Source: Martinezella rhizogenes
GTDB taxonomy: Bacteria; Pseudomonadota; Alphaproteobacteria; Rhizobiales; Rhizobiaceae
Direction: 5' to 3'
DNA length: 64,000 nucleotides
NCBI RefSeq assembly: GCF_000799715.1
Contig: NZ_JUHG01000013.1
Coordinates: forward strand, 496,001-560,000
Positions 17,043-25,367 of this stretch are shown in pieces. The notes under the pieces are model-generated. The model was not told where the DNA came from, made no database searches, and saw nothing but the letters and a program-made list of their open reading frames with translations. The position numbers were made by a program, and so were the translations under genes. How positions within the stretch are numbered: the first letter of the stretch is position 1; each line of letters begins with the position of its first letter.

Positions 17043-18260
17043 ATGAGTTGGATTGCTGTGTCTTTAGGATCATCAGCGGGATTTCTCGCTCGAATTCGCA
17101 AGATTTTCAACAGATCTTCGCGTGGCCGCCGAATTCATTCTTTACCGGAACGGTTACAATTTGATGATGTTCTTCATGCAGAGCGCCGTCTCCTTTATAT
17201 CTGCGGCTTTGCGCCACATCCCAATTCAAGCTCCTCGGGACAGAAGATTGCCTTTGCGAAAATCGAGGAATTTTCCAAATCCTTCACCAGGATCGATGTT
17301 TTATATTTTATCAATGAGCTGGAAGAACTTGACGCTGGCCGCGCTTTGCCCCCGTGGCCCGCCAACGTTGGCGACAAGATCCCGATGCACATCACGAGGG
17401 GTATGCGGATCGCAGCCGGTCTGCTGATGCCGCATCTGCCGATGTTCGTCTCGGTTCGCCGGCTTGCAGCAAGACGGGAAATCGCACAGCGCGTTTCCGA
17501 TCCCGCCTATACAGATTTCTACAGCGATTTCTCTCAAGGCTCGGCCGTGCTGTCGCGCCGACAGTTGGCGCGGTTCACCGTTCGGCAGCATGATGTGGTG
17601 TCGAAGCTCTATGGACGGCAGGCCGACAATGCCGGCGGACTGAAGAAACTCTTCTACCGGATGGAAAAGCTGAAGACCCAAGCATGGGAGCGCGGTGTGT
17701 GGTCCAGCGCCGCAGGGATTGAAACTCTCTCCGAGGACGATGCAACGCTCATCCGCTCTGCGCACCCGTCCACGCCGGTGAGGTGCGTACCGCCGACGAC
17801 GACCGTGGCGCTGAACCCTCAAATGCGCACCGAGGCCACGATCGTGCCCGGACGTATGATCTTCTTCGGAAACATGTCACGGCAGGAAAACATCGACGCC
17901 GTCGTCTGGATGGCACGCGATATCCTACCGCAAATTCACCAGCGCAATCCGGAAGCCCATCTCTGGATCATCGGGGCGCATCCGTCGGACGAGGTATTGG
18001 CCCTGTCAGGGCCATCGATTCATGTGACAGGGTTCGTCGAATCTCCGATGGAGCTATTTGCCCAGGCGGAGATTGCGGTCGTTCCCCTGCGGCTCGGCTC
18101 AGGCGTCAAGATCAAGGTGATCGAGACGATCGCAGCCGGTATTCCCACCATTACGACACCGGTTGGCGCAGAGGGCATCCCCTCGCATAGCTTACTGACG
18201 ATTGCCGGATCGGCAATGGAGTTCGCAGAGAGTGTCTGTCGTGCTTTCGCCAGAGAGTGA
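17043..18260 (+). CDS. GT4-type glycosyltransferase
   Basis: A 405-residue protein whose C-terminal half is a GT-B glycosyltransferase family 4 domain: FFGNMSRQENIDAVVW opens the nucleotide-sugar domain and PLRLGSGVKIKVIETIAAGIP contains the conserved phosphate-binding E. The N-terminal acceptor half is less conserved. No membrane segment is evident. It flanks the polysaccharide locus and probably adds one sugar to the lipid-linked repeat unit. Linkage and sugar cannot be read from the sequence. It is convergent with the thioesterase operon. Confidence 0.82.
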   Translation: MSWIAVSLGSSAGFLARIRKIFNRSSRGRRIHSLPERLQFDDVLHAERRLLYICGFAPHPNSSSSGQKIAFAKIEEFSKSFTRIDVLYFINELEELDAGRALPPWPANVGDKIPMHITRGMRIAAGLLMPHLPMFVSVRRLAARREIAQRVSDPAYTDFYSDFSQGSAVLSRRQLARFTVRQHDVVSKLYGRQADNAGGLKKLFYRMEKLKTQAWERGVWSSAAGIETLSEDDATLIRSAHPSTPVRCVPPTTTVALNPQMRTEATIVPGRMIFFGNMSRQENIDAVVWMARDILPQIHQRNPEAHLWIIGAHPSDEVLALSGPSIHVTGFVESPMELFAQAEIAVVPLRLGSGVKIKVIETIAAGIPTITTPVGAEGIPSHSLLTIAGSAMEFAESVCRAFARE

Positions 18261-18332
18261 GGACGCGCATTCGTCGTCACGTAACAGATAGCGGACGGCA
18301 TTATGCGTTCTCAGCGCCGATATGCATTGTAA

Positions 18333-18381
18333 CAGCAAAACAAACTGCATCGCTGGCATGGACGCAATGACGGCGATGCAG
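18333..18381 (-). terminator. Probable terminator of the thioesterase operon
   Basis: Arms CTGCATCGC (18345-18353) and GCGATGCAG (18373-18381) pair perfectly over 9 bp with a 19-base loop. On the minus strand the stem is followed by TTTGTTTTGC, which fits an intrinsic terminator after the minus-strand operon ending at 18415. Confidence 0.55.
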
Positions 18382-18414
18382 CGTCAGTATTTGCCACACT
18401 ATCCCAGATCGAAA

Positions 18415-19419
18415 TTACGTTCGGTGGACGACAGTGAGCTTCAGTCTATCCTTATACGCCGGTATTTGTGACGAAACACACAATGGACCCTGCAGAACCC
18501 TAGCCAGATTTGCAGCCAATTCGCTGGCATGCTCCGACAGACATGTCAGATGATGGCCCGACAGCTGGATATGGCGAAAGCTGCTGGCCAGGAGTGACCA
18601 CTGGATTCCGTCATAAAGCCCGCAGCGCCGCCCACCGTGATCGAGCCCCGTCGAAAGAACAACGATCGGAGTTGTCGTCGGTGGAGGTAGATAGGATGCA
18701 GTGGCCGCCAGATAAACACTGCGCAGCGCCGCGTTCGTCTCCCGGATACGACGCTCCTCGGTTTCCGCCAAATCCGCGGTCTTGGCGGCATGCTTCAAGT
18801 GGTGTGCCGCGAGATTGTGCAGGAGCCGCACGATATCGCCCGGCGGCAGGCGGACGGTTCGGCCGATATTCCAAAACGCGTTCATCAGGTGGCCGAACGA
18901 TTTTTGCACCCTCAGTGAGCGCCTTTCCACCGTGGTAAGGGTCGCGGCAACGGCTCCATGCAAACGCCTGTAGTAGGGCCACGTATTCAGCGATGGCGGC
19001 TCGATCATCAAGATGAGCTCGACCTCACGGCCTTGCTCCTTGAGCAATCTGGCGCATTCGTAGGCGACCAGTGCACCGTTGCAATAGCCGCCAAGCCTGT
19101 AGGGTCCGGCAGGGCAGAAGGCGAGAATATCTTTCAGACGCTCCTTTGCCATCCATTCGATACTTGGGCGTAAGCTTGGATCCTCAAGTCCGTGCGGCGC
19201 AAGGGCCGCAATGGGATAGCCGCACTCGGCAGCCAGACGGCGAACATAGAATCCGCCCATCTCGAAATCACCATGCAGGAAGATGAGCGGGTTGCCCGCC
19301 ATTTCGGTATTGTAGAGTTTGAGCGTTTCGCTTTCCTCCGCACACGCCCTGCGCCAAAACCTCAGCTTTTCAAGACGACGGCCTCTGATGTCGTCTTTTA
19401 CTCTGTTTTCGTCATTCAT
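18415..19419 (-). CDS. Thioesterase-like alpha/beta hydrolase with Cys nucleophile
   Basis: A 334-residue protein resembling type I thioesterases of non-ribosomal peptide/polyketide systems: FLHGDFEMGG oxyanion region, PAGPYRLGGYCNGALVAYE nucleophile elbow and LSGHHLTCL with the catalytic His near 286. The nucleophile position is C113, where Ser is usual. It would release or transfer an acyl group from the carrier protein encoded upstream. The ATG at 19419 is chosen over an in-frame TTG four codons upstream because GGGGGGAG directly precedes it. Last gene of the asparagine synthase-ACP-ligase-NAD synthase-like operon. Confidence 0.8.
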   Translation of the reverse strand: MNDENRVKDDIRGRRLEKLRFWRRACAEESETLKLYNTEMAGNPLIFLHGDFEMGGFYVRRLAAECGYPIAALAPHGLEDPSLRPSIEWMAKERLKDILAFCPAGPYRLGGYCNGALVAYECARLLKEQGREVELILMIEPPSLNTWPYYRRLHGAVAATLTTVERRSLRVQKSFGHLMNAFWNIGRTVRLPPGDIVRLLHNLAAHHLKHAAKTADLAETEERRIRETNAALRSVYLAATASYLPPPTTTPIVVLSTGLDHGGRRCGLYDGIQWSLLASSFRHIQLSGHHLTCLSEHASELAANLARVLQGPLCVSSQIPAYKDRLKLTVVHRT

Positions 19420-19440
19420 GACTCCCCCCAATCACCCACC

Positions 19441-20439
19441 TTAGAACACTGGCTGCACCAGCAGCGGCGCCAGATGCAGCGGCCGCGTGGCCTTTCTCTT
19501 GGAATGGATATCCTGCCACACTCGCTCCACCTGATCGGTCGTCAACTGCGTGGCTTTAGCTGTTTCCTCTAACCCAAGCCCCTCGTTCAGGGCATGGAGA
19601 CACAGATCCATGCGGTCGTAGGGCAATGCGAAGTAAAACTCCTCCTGGGTTTGAGCGAGCGACCATGTATCGGTTGTCGGAGGTCTGCGACAGACCTCTT
19701 CCGGCACACCAAGATATTCGGCGAGCTGATAGACCTGCGACTTATACAGATGCGCGATCGGCTTCAGATCGGCTGCCCCATCGCCATTCTTCACGAAGAA
19801 GCCCTGATCGTATTCGAGCCGGTTCGGCGTTCCCAAGACTGCATAGTTCAGGCGATCCGCATGGTAGTATTCCATCTGCTTGCGGGTTCGCTGTTTCATG
19901 TTGGTGGCAGCGACAATGCCGAGATAGACGGAAGCCGGCATGCGGTGTCGCGTCTGCGACCCATCCGGAGCCTGAAGCACCAGCGTCGAGATGGCATATC
20001 CTTCGCTGGCCAGCGGACTGGAGATCGCCACCTTGCACGACCATCCCGCACCATAGGCGGGTTCGACTTGCCGGATAAAGTCGTCGCGCCGCTCGTAGCA
20101 GCCCATCGCCGCAAGAGCAGAACCAATATCCTCGATCGCTCCTTCAAGCGAAAAGGCCTTGGCGACCTCTTGTCCAAGCGAGAGACTTTCCGGGTCGGAA
20201 TCGTTTTCCGGCATGAAGATAGCAAAGACGTTGCGCGCGCCGAGCGCATGGGCGGCAAGAGCCGCGCAGACACTGGAATCCACGCCTCCGGACAAACCTA
20301 TGACAAGTCCTCGTCGACGCATCTTGTTGCGCACCTGATCGCGCATGGCCTCAGCGATACGATCGACCTCTGCCGCGGCGTCTATGCGCAAAGCATCCGA
20401 GGACAGTACGCTATGGATGGAGAGAGGACTTGGGTTCAT
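19441..20439 (-). CDS. nadE: NAD synthase-family ATP-PPase
   Basis: A 332-residue ammonia-dependent NAD synthase-type protein. The PP-loop SGGVDSS is at residues 50-56, and GTPNRLEYDQGFF and NGDGAADLKPIAHLYKSQV are family-typical. NAD synthases adenylate a carboxylate and amidate it with ammonia. It lacks the glutaminase domain. Its ATG overlaps the AMP-ligase stop (ATGA), so it sits inside a carrier-protein operon; it may be a true NAD synthase or a recruited amide-forming enzyme. Which one is undecided; the symbol reflects family only. Confidence 0.82.
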   Translation of the reverse strand: MNPSPLSIHSVLSSDALRIDAAAEVDRIAEAMRDQVRNKMRRRGLVIGLSGGVDSSVCAALAAHALGARNVFAIFMPENDSDPESLSLGQEVAKAFSLEGAIEDIGSALAAMGCYERRDDFIRQVEPAYGAGWSCKVAISSPLASEGYAISTLVLQAPDGSQTRHRMPASVYLGIVAATNMKQRTRKQMEYYHADRLNYAVLGTPNRLEYDQGFFVKNGDGAADLKPIAHLYKSQVYQLAEYLGVPEEVCRRPPTTDTWSLAQTQEEFYFALPYDRMDLCLHALNEGLGLEETAKATQLTTDQVERVWQDIHSKRKATRPLHLAPLLVQPVF

Positions 20440-21989
20440 TCTGCCAGCTCCATTGAATGCTCGAATTCTTCTGCAGCGAGCCTGCGGCTCACCTTTCCAG
20501 TATCGGTCTTGGGCAACTCCGTGCGGAAAGAGACGGAACGCGGCACCATGAAATCCTCAAGATTTCTCTGACAGTGGCGAATGACCATCTGCTCGTTGAG
20601 AGAGGGATCGTAGGCAACGATGACGGCATGAATCGCCTGCCCCAGAATCGGATCCCGCCTGCCGAAGACGACGACTTCCGCCACACCCGGACAGGAGTGA
20701 ATGGCAGCCTCGACTTCTTTTGGCGCTACTTTCTCGCCGCGTGTCTTGATGATGTCGTCCTTGCGGCCGACGAAATAGAGGAAACCATCGGCATCGGCTC
20801 GAAACAGGTCGCCAGTGTAGAGGACACGCTCCCATGGATTTGGCCCGCGTCGCAACACCTTCGCGGTTGCCTCTTCATTCTCCCAATAGCCCTGCATGAC
20901 GTGCGGACCGCGAATGACGAGCTCCCCTACGACACCGTGCGCGACCTTTCGGCCTTGATCGTCCACCACATAGGCCTGTGTATTCGGTATGGCGATGCCG
21001 ACCGAACCGGGACGAACATCGAGTTGCGACGGCGGCAGCCAGGTGCAACGCTTGCATTCGGTCAAACCGTACATCGAAAATACCATCACATCCGGAAACA
21101 GTGCCCGCAGACGTTCGATGTGCTCGGGCGGAAGCGCGGCAGCGGTGTTGGTGATATAGCGAAGCGCCGGCAAAGGGCCGGGAACCATATCCCGCATGTT
21201 CAGAATCAACGCGGCCATGGTTGGAACCAGTGGGAATCCCGTGACCCTTTCTCGACGCATGGTATCGAAAATGGCTTGAGGGAAGGCGAAGGATTTCTCC
21301 AGAACGATCGTCGCGCCGACCTTCGTCGCCATCAGGATCTGATAAAGCCCATAGTCGAAGGCGATCGGCAGAACATTCAGGATCACATCGTCGGCGGTAT
21401 TCCTCAGATAGGCGGTGATCGATGTCGCTGCCGCTTCGATATTTCGATGCGTCATCATCACACCCTTCGGCCGTCCCGTCGAACCCGAGGTGTAAATCAG
21501 CATTGCCAGATCAATGTCGATCCCGCCATGGCCAACCGGTCGTGCCGAACCGGCGATGCTGTCTGAGAAGCGCGAGGCGCCGGGCAGAAGCGATCCGGGA
21601 TCTCCTGATATGATCGCCACCTCCACATTGGTTTCCTCCGCTAGAGCCTGTTCGAGAACGCCGGCCAGCCTTGCCTGCGTGATCACCGCGCGAGCACGGC
21701 AATTGCGCAATACGAAGGCCAGCTTGTCCGCCTTGGTCGAAGGATTGACCGGACTGAAGACACCCCCTGCTTTCAGAACGGCAAAGATGGAAACAACCGC
21801 TTCCCAGCAGTTATCCATGAATATGATCGTACGATCACCCGGTCGCAGGCCCTTGATCTGCAGGTCCGCCGCCAGATGATCCGAAAGCGCGTCAAGATCG
21901 GTGAAACTCAGGCTCATGTCCCTTGTCACAAGAGCCAACTTGTCTCCCCATCGTCTGGCGCTGTATCGCAGGAAATTCTCGACGCGCAT
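20436..21989 (-). CDS. AMP-forming acyl/aryl-CoA or acyl-ACP ligase
   Basis: A 517-residue adenylating enzyme of the ANL superfamily. Visible are the ATP-binding loop YTSGSTGRPKG near residues 163-173, SMYGLTE, YTGDL, GRKDDIIKTRGEKV and the C-terminal catalytic Lys in TDTGKVSRR. It would activate a carboxylic acid as AMP ester and load it on the carrier protein encoded immediately upstream. It resembles the acyl ligases found in exosortase/polysaccharide loci. The substrate is unknown. Coupled to the NAD synthase-like gene by ATGA. Confidence 0.88.
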   Translation of the reverse strand: MRVENFLRYSARRWGDKLALVTRDMSLSFTDLDALSDHLAADLQIKGLRPGDRTIIFMDNCWEAVVSIFAVLKAGGVFSPVNPSTKADKLAFVLRNCRARAVITQARLAGVLEQALAEETNVEVAIISGDPGSLLPGASRFSDSIAGSARPVGHGGIDIDLAMLIYTSGSTGRPKGVMMTHRNIEAAATSITAYLRNTADDVILNVLPIAFDYGLYQILMATKVGATIVLEKSFAFPQAIFDTMRRERVTGFPLVPTMAALILNMRDMVPGPLPALRYITNTAAALPPEHIERLRALFPDVMVFSMYGLTECKRCTWLPPSQLDVRPGSVGIAIPNTQAYVVDDQGRKVAHGVVGELVIRGPHVMQGYWENEEATAKVLRRGPNPWERVLYTGDLFRADADGFLYFVGRKDDIIKTRGEKVAPKEVEAAIHSCPGVAEVVVFGRRDPILGQAIHAVIVAYDPSLNEQMVIRHCQRNLEDFMVPRSVSFRTELPKTDTGKVSRRLAAEEFEHSMELAE

Positions 21990-22010
21990 TGTCTCCTCCC
22001 ATCCGTGTTT

Positions 22011-22286
22011 TCAGGCTACCGCTGCAATTGGACCGGTTGCCGATCTCTTGCTGGCGATGAAAGCTGCGACCTTGGAAATCGAGTCGAAGTTCGCTGGTAG
22101 GATTTCCGCATCGCCGACGGTGATGCCAAAGCTATCTTCGACGAAAGTGACCAGCTCGAGAATGCCGGTGGAATCGATGATGTCGTTCTCGATCAACGAC
22201 GCGTCGTCGGCGATCGTCCTTGTCGTGTCTCCAAACAGAAAGCTCTCGACGACAAAGGCCCTGATTTGCTCTTTCAGCGGAATCAT
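22011..22286 (-). CDS. Acyl carrier protein
   Basis: A 91-residue carrier protein. The attachment site for phosphopantetheine is S39 in NDIIDSTGILELV, where the usual DSL is replaced by DST, a variant found in discrete carrier proteins of specialised pathways. Helix I and the acidic helix II are recognisable. It lies 21 bp before the adenylating ligase and 14 bp after the asparagine synthase gene, so it is probably the scaffold on which an acyl group is activated and modified. Confidence 0.9.
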   Translation of the reverse strand: MIPLKEQIRAFVVESFLFGDTTRTIADDASLIENDIIDSTGILELVTFVEDSFGITVGDAEILPANFDSISKVAAFIASKRSATGPIAAVA

Positions 22287-22300
22287 AGTGTTTTCTCCCT

Positions 22301-24262
22301 TCAGATCACGGCTGCCATTTCACGATTGCCCCTATCCCCGGCCGATCGCGTTACGAATGTTTCATTCCATAGCTGCGTCGACAGGATGCCGACGAAGGCC
22401 GTATTGTCCCGAAAGCCGTCGGTTTGCCGCCTGCATTTCGCGAGCAGCTTTTCGGCGGCCGCCGGATTGAACAAACCCGTTTCTTGCAGCGCCCGCGGCG
22501 AAAACAGGCGTTCGACATAGGCCGGTTCCTGCCCGGCAAAGAACGAACGGCTGTCGGGTGCGCGGTAAGGCTGCTTGGTCCGGTTTCCGATCGATGGCGG
22601 CAAAAGGCCGGCCGTTGCTCTGCGCAGGATATGCTTCTCGACGAAACCTTTAAGTTTCATTCCCGGAGAAATCCGCGACGCAAACTCCACCAGGCGATGA
22701 TCCAGGAACGGAAACCGCCCTTCGACGCCATGGGCCATCGACATGCGGTCGCCCTGGCTGGACAGAATATAGTCGGGGAGCAGGAACTTCGTTTCCAGGT
22801 ACTGCGCCCGGTGCTGCGGATGCCAACGGGCAAAATCCTTAGGCAGCCGTGAAAGCACCTCGTCGGTCGCATCATAGCCCGCAAGCGTTGCCCTGAGGTC
22901 GGAGGAAAAGAAGATTTTCGCTGCCGCCGTGCTGCGATATCGCGGACGATGCGAGAACAACGGATCGTCCGCATCGGTACTGCCTGCCCCAAAGAAGGCA
23001 GCAAGTGCTTCCGGTGTCTGCTGGCTCAGGCCGGGTAAATAAGGATAAAGCCGCCGGAACAAAGGCGGCCGGCGGGGCGAGGCCGGTTGCCTGGCGCAGA
23101 AGCTGCGAACGCGGGCTTCCTTGAAAATATCGTAACCCGCGAAAACCTCATCCGCACCTTCACCTGTCAGTACGACCTTCATGCCTTCGTCGCGCACATG
23201 ACGTGACAGGAGATGGAGAGGCGCTGGTGCCGTGCGAATGACAGGTTTTTCCGTTTGGGCGATTACCGAAGGAAAGATGCCGGCTATCTGATCTGGCCCA
23301 CAGGCAACAGCCGAATGGCGCGTGCCAAGTGCCTGGACCATCTCGTTCTGAAAATGGCTCTCGTCATGCTCAGCGGTGTCGAAGGTTACCGAAAACGTCC
23401 TCAGACCCGCTGTTGCATAGGGCTTGGCCAGAGCGCAAATGATCGATGAATCGAGGCCTCCGGACAGGTAAGCGCCCACTGGAACATCCGCTCTCATGCG
23501 GATCGCAGTCGCATCGTCGAGCAAAGCAAGCAGTTCTTCCGCGATATCGGCTTCATCGCGCTCATCCGTCATGTCGCCGGCATCCGGAAACGAAACATCC
23601 CAGTATTGGCGTATCGAAATGCCGTTGGTGTCGACGATCATGAGATGACCCGCCGGCAATTCCGAGACACCTTTGAACATGGTGCGGGGAGGTACCGGCG
23701 CCCACATGGTGAACACCTGATCCAACGCGAAAGGATCGATCTCTGCATCAACCCCCGGCACCTTCAGTAGCGCCTTGACCTCGGAGGCGAAAAACAGCAT
23801 CCGCGAATGTTCGACGTAGAAAACCGGACGCACACCCATGCGATCGCGCGCGATCAGCATGCGCTGCCTAGTGGCGTCCCAAATCGCAAAAGCGAAATCG
23901 CCGTTCAGCAGATGAACGCAATCGGGGCCTATATCCTGATAGAGATGAATGATGACTTCGGTGTCAGACGCAGTCCGGAAGACATATCCCTTGGCTTCCA
24001 GGGATTGGCGTAGTTCGACGTGGTTAAAAATCTCACCGTTGAAACTGATTGAAATGGAGCCGTCGACATTCGACATCGGCTGCTGGCCGTCAACCAAACC
24101 GACAATGGAGAGGCGACGATGTCCAAACCCAACGCCGACGCTGGTGAATACGCCATCTTCGTCGGGCCCACGGTGCTGGAGAGATCCCGCCATCCGCTCT
24201 AGCAGGCCTACGGCATCAGCCGGTACCATGCCATTTCCGAAATATCCCAGAATGCCGCACAT
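22301..24262 (-). CDS. asnB: Asparagine synthase-like amidotransferase
   Basis: A 653-residue class II glutamine amidotransferase. The start is fixed by MCGILG, where Cys2 becomes the N-terminal nucleophile of the glutaminase domain, and GGGGAG is found upstream. LQHRGPDEDG and FNGEIFNH follow; the synthetase domain carries the ATP-binding SGGLDSS near residue 310. It is somewhat longer than typical AsnB, as in polysaccharide-locus (exosortase-type) amidotransferases. Being first in an operon with ACP, ligase and thioesterase, it probably forms an amide on a pathway intermediate rather than free asparagine; this is inference. Confidence 0.9.
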   Translation of the reverse strand: MCGILGYFGNGMVPADAVGLLERMAGSLQHRGPDEDGVFTSVGVGFGHRRLSIVGLVDGQQPMSNVDGSISISFNGEIFNHVELRQSLEAKGYVFRTASDTEVIIHLYQDIGPDCVHLLNGDFAFAIWDATRQRMLIARDRMGVRPVFYVEHSRMLFFASEVKALLKVPGVDAEIDPFALDQVFTMWAPVPPRTMFKGVSELPAGHLMIVDTNGISIRQYWDVSFPDAGDMTDERDEADIAEELLALLDDATAIRMRADVPVGAYLSGGLDSSIICALAKPYATAGLRTFSVTFDTAEHDESHFQNEMVQALGTRHSAVACGPDQIAGIFPSVIAQTEKPVIRTAPAPLHLLSRHVRDEGMKVVLTGEGADEVFAGYDIFKEARVRSFCARQPASPRRPPLFRRLYPYLPGLSQQTPEALAAFFGAGSTDADDPLFSHRPRYRSTAAAKIFFSSDLRATLAGYDATDEVLSRLPKDFARWHPQHRAQYLETKFLLPDYILSSQGDRMSMAHGVEGRFPFLDHRLVEFASRISPGMKLKGFVEKHILRRATAGLLPPSIGNRTKQPYRAPDSRSFFAGQEPAYVERLFSPRALQETGLFNPAAAEKLLAKCRRQTDGFRDNTAFVGILSTQLWNETFVTRSAGDRGNREMAAVI

Positions 24263-24543
24263 ACAAACTCCCCGCTGGAACGAAGGCATTGCAAGCGCCT
24301 CTGCAACGTTCCCGTCGTCTATAAGCTTGTCGGTGCAGACGGGGGGAAGCAATGGAGCAATCGGACTACCCCGACTGGAAGGAGTAGACATAAGCGCCCT
24401 CAGCCGAAGGTAGGTAGTCCGCATGCCCCAGTTCCGTTGCCTTTACGCACCCCGCCTCCAATGGGAACATCCGCTCAGCCAAAGGCTGGTGAAACAGGCG
24501 GCAGATACCTTGGGCTACCTGCCAGAGGAGAGGGATCAAGATA

Positions 24544-25287
24544 GTGACAGACAATGCGAGAGCGAACGATACGCAGACGGCAAGCGTCAAACCCCATTTC
24601 ACGCGACAGACCGAGGACTTTCCCATCATGTCCACAGAGAAAAAGGCCACCGCAACCTTCATGAATCTCGACTTTGAGCTGGGGCCGAACGTTCTTGTGC
24701 CGCGCAAGGAGACGGAATTGCTGGGAACGGTATGCATCGACCGTCTCAGTCAGGGCACCGTCACCCCAATCGTCGTCGACATGTGTTGCGGCTGCGGCAA
24801 TCTGGGAATTGCTATCGCAATGAAGATTACTGACGCCCAGGTCTGGTCGTGCGACCTGACGCCAGAGACGGTCGATGTGGCTTGGCGCAATGTCATACGG
24901 TTTGGCCTACAGGACAGGATGAGTGTCGTTCAGGGTGACATGTTCGAAAATATCAGAAGCATCGGGCTGGAAGGTCGCGTCGACCTCATCGTTTGCAACC
25001 CGCCTTATATTTCGACCGGCCGCCTTGAGGCGGATCGCGCGCATCTCCTGGAGAATGAACCTCGTGAAGCCTTCGACGGCGGTCCATACGGGATTTCGAT
25101 CCAGCAGCGCCTTATCCGGGAGGCATTCGAATTTCTGAAGCCTGGCGGCTGGCTGGCTTTCGAATTCGGCGAAGGACAGGAGCGGCAGGCCGCCGCGCTG
25201 CTCGCGCGGACACGCGCCTACGCGCCTGTCCAGTTCATTCTCGATCCATCGGGTATTCCGCGCGTCGCGCTTGCTGTGAAACTTTAA
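24544..25287 (+). CDS. PrmC-like SAM-dependent methyltransferase
   Basis: A 247-residue class I methyltransferase. The SAM site VDMCCGCGNLG is followed by VCNPPYIS, with the NPPY motif (residues 152-155) characteristic of enzymes that methylate amide or amino nitrogen, such as PrmC on glutamine. The GTG at 24544 is chosen because AGGAGAGGG precedes it; an ATG at 24628 is an alternative. It is shorter than true PrmC and divergent from the asparagine synthase operon, so it may methylate the amide formed there. The substrate is unknown. Confidence 0.75.
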   Translation: MTDNARANDTQTASVKPHFTRQTEDFPIMSTEKKATATFMNLDFELGPNVLVPRKETELLGTVCIDRLSQGTVTPIVVDMCCGCGNLGIAIAMKITDAQVWSCDLTPETVDVAWRNVIRFGLQDRMSVVQGDMFENIRSIGLEGRVDLIVCNPPYISTGRLEADRAHLLENEPREAFDGGPYGISIQQRLIREAFEFLKPGGWLAFEFGEGQERQAAALLARTRAYAPVQFILDPSGIPRVALAVKL

Positions 25288-25327
25288 AGCGATCAGCAGA
25301 GCTGCCGGATGGATGGCCGAGAGATTG

Positions 25328-25366
25328 CGGCATGCATAAACTGACCGCTTGAGAGCATGCATGCCG
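25328..25366. terminator. Hairpin between convergent methyltransferase and luxR genes
   Basis: Perfect 10-bp arms CGGCATGCAT (25328-25337) and ATGCATGCCG (25357-25366) with a 19-base loop. It lies directly after the luxR stop (25368) and 40 bp after the methyltransferase stop, and could end transcription of both. T tracts are short on each side. Confidence 0.5.
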
Positions 25367-25367
25367 T

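Noticed and set aside
18415..25287. Idea that this is a full non-ribosomal peptide or exosortase system
   Set aside because: No condensation domain, exosortase or PEP-CTERM protein is present; only a discrete ACP, ligase, amidotransferase and thioesterase are seen.
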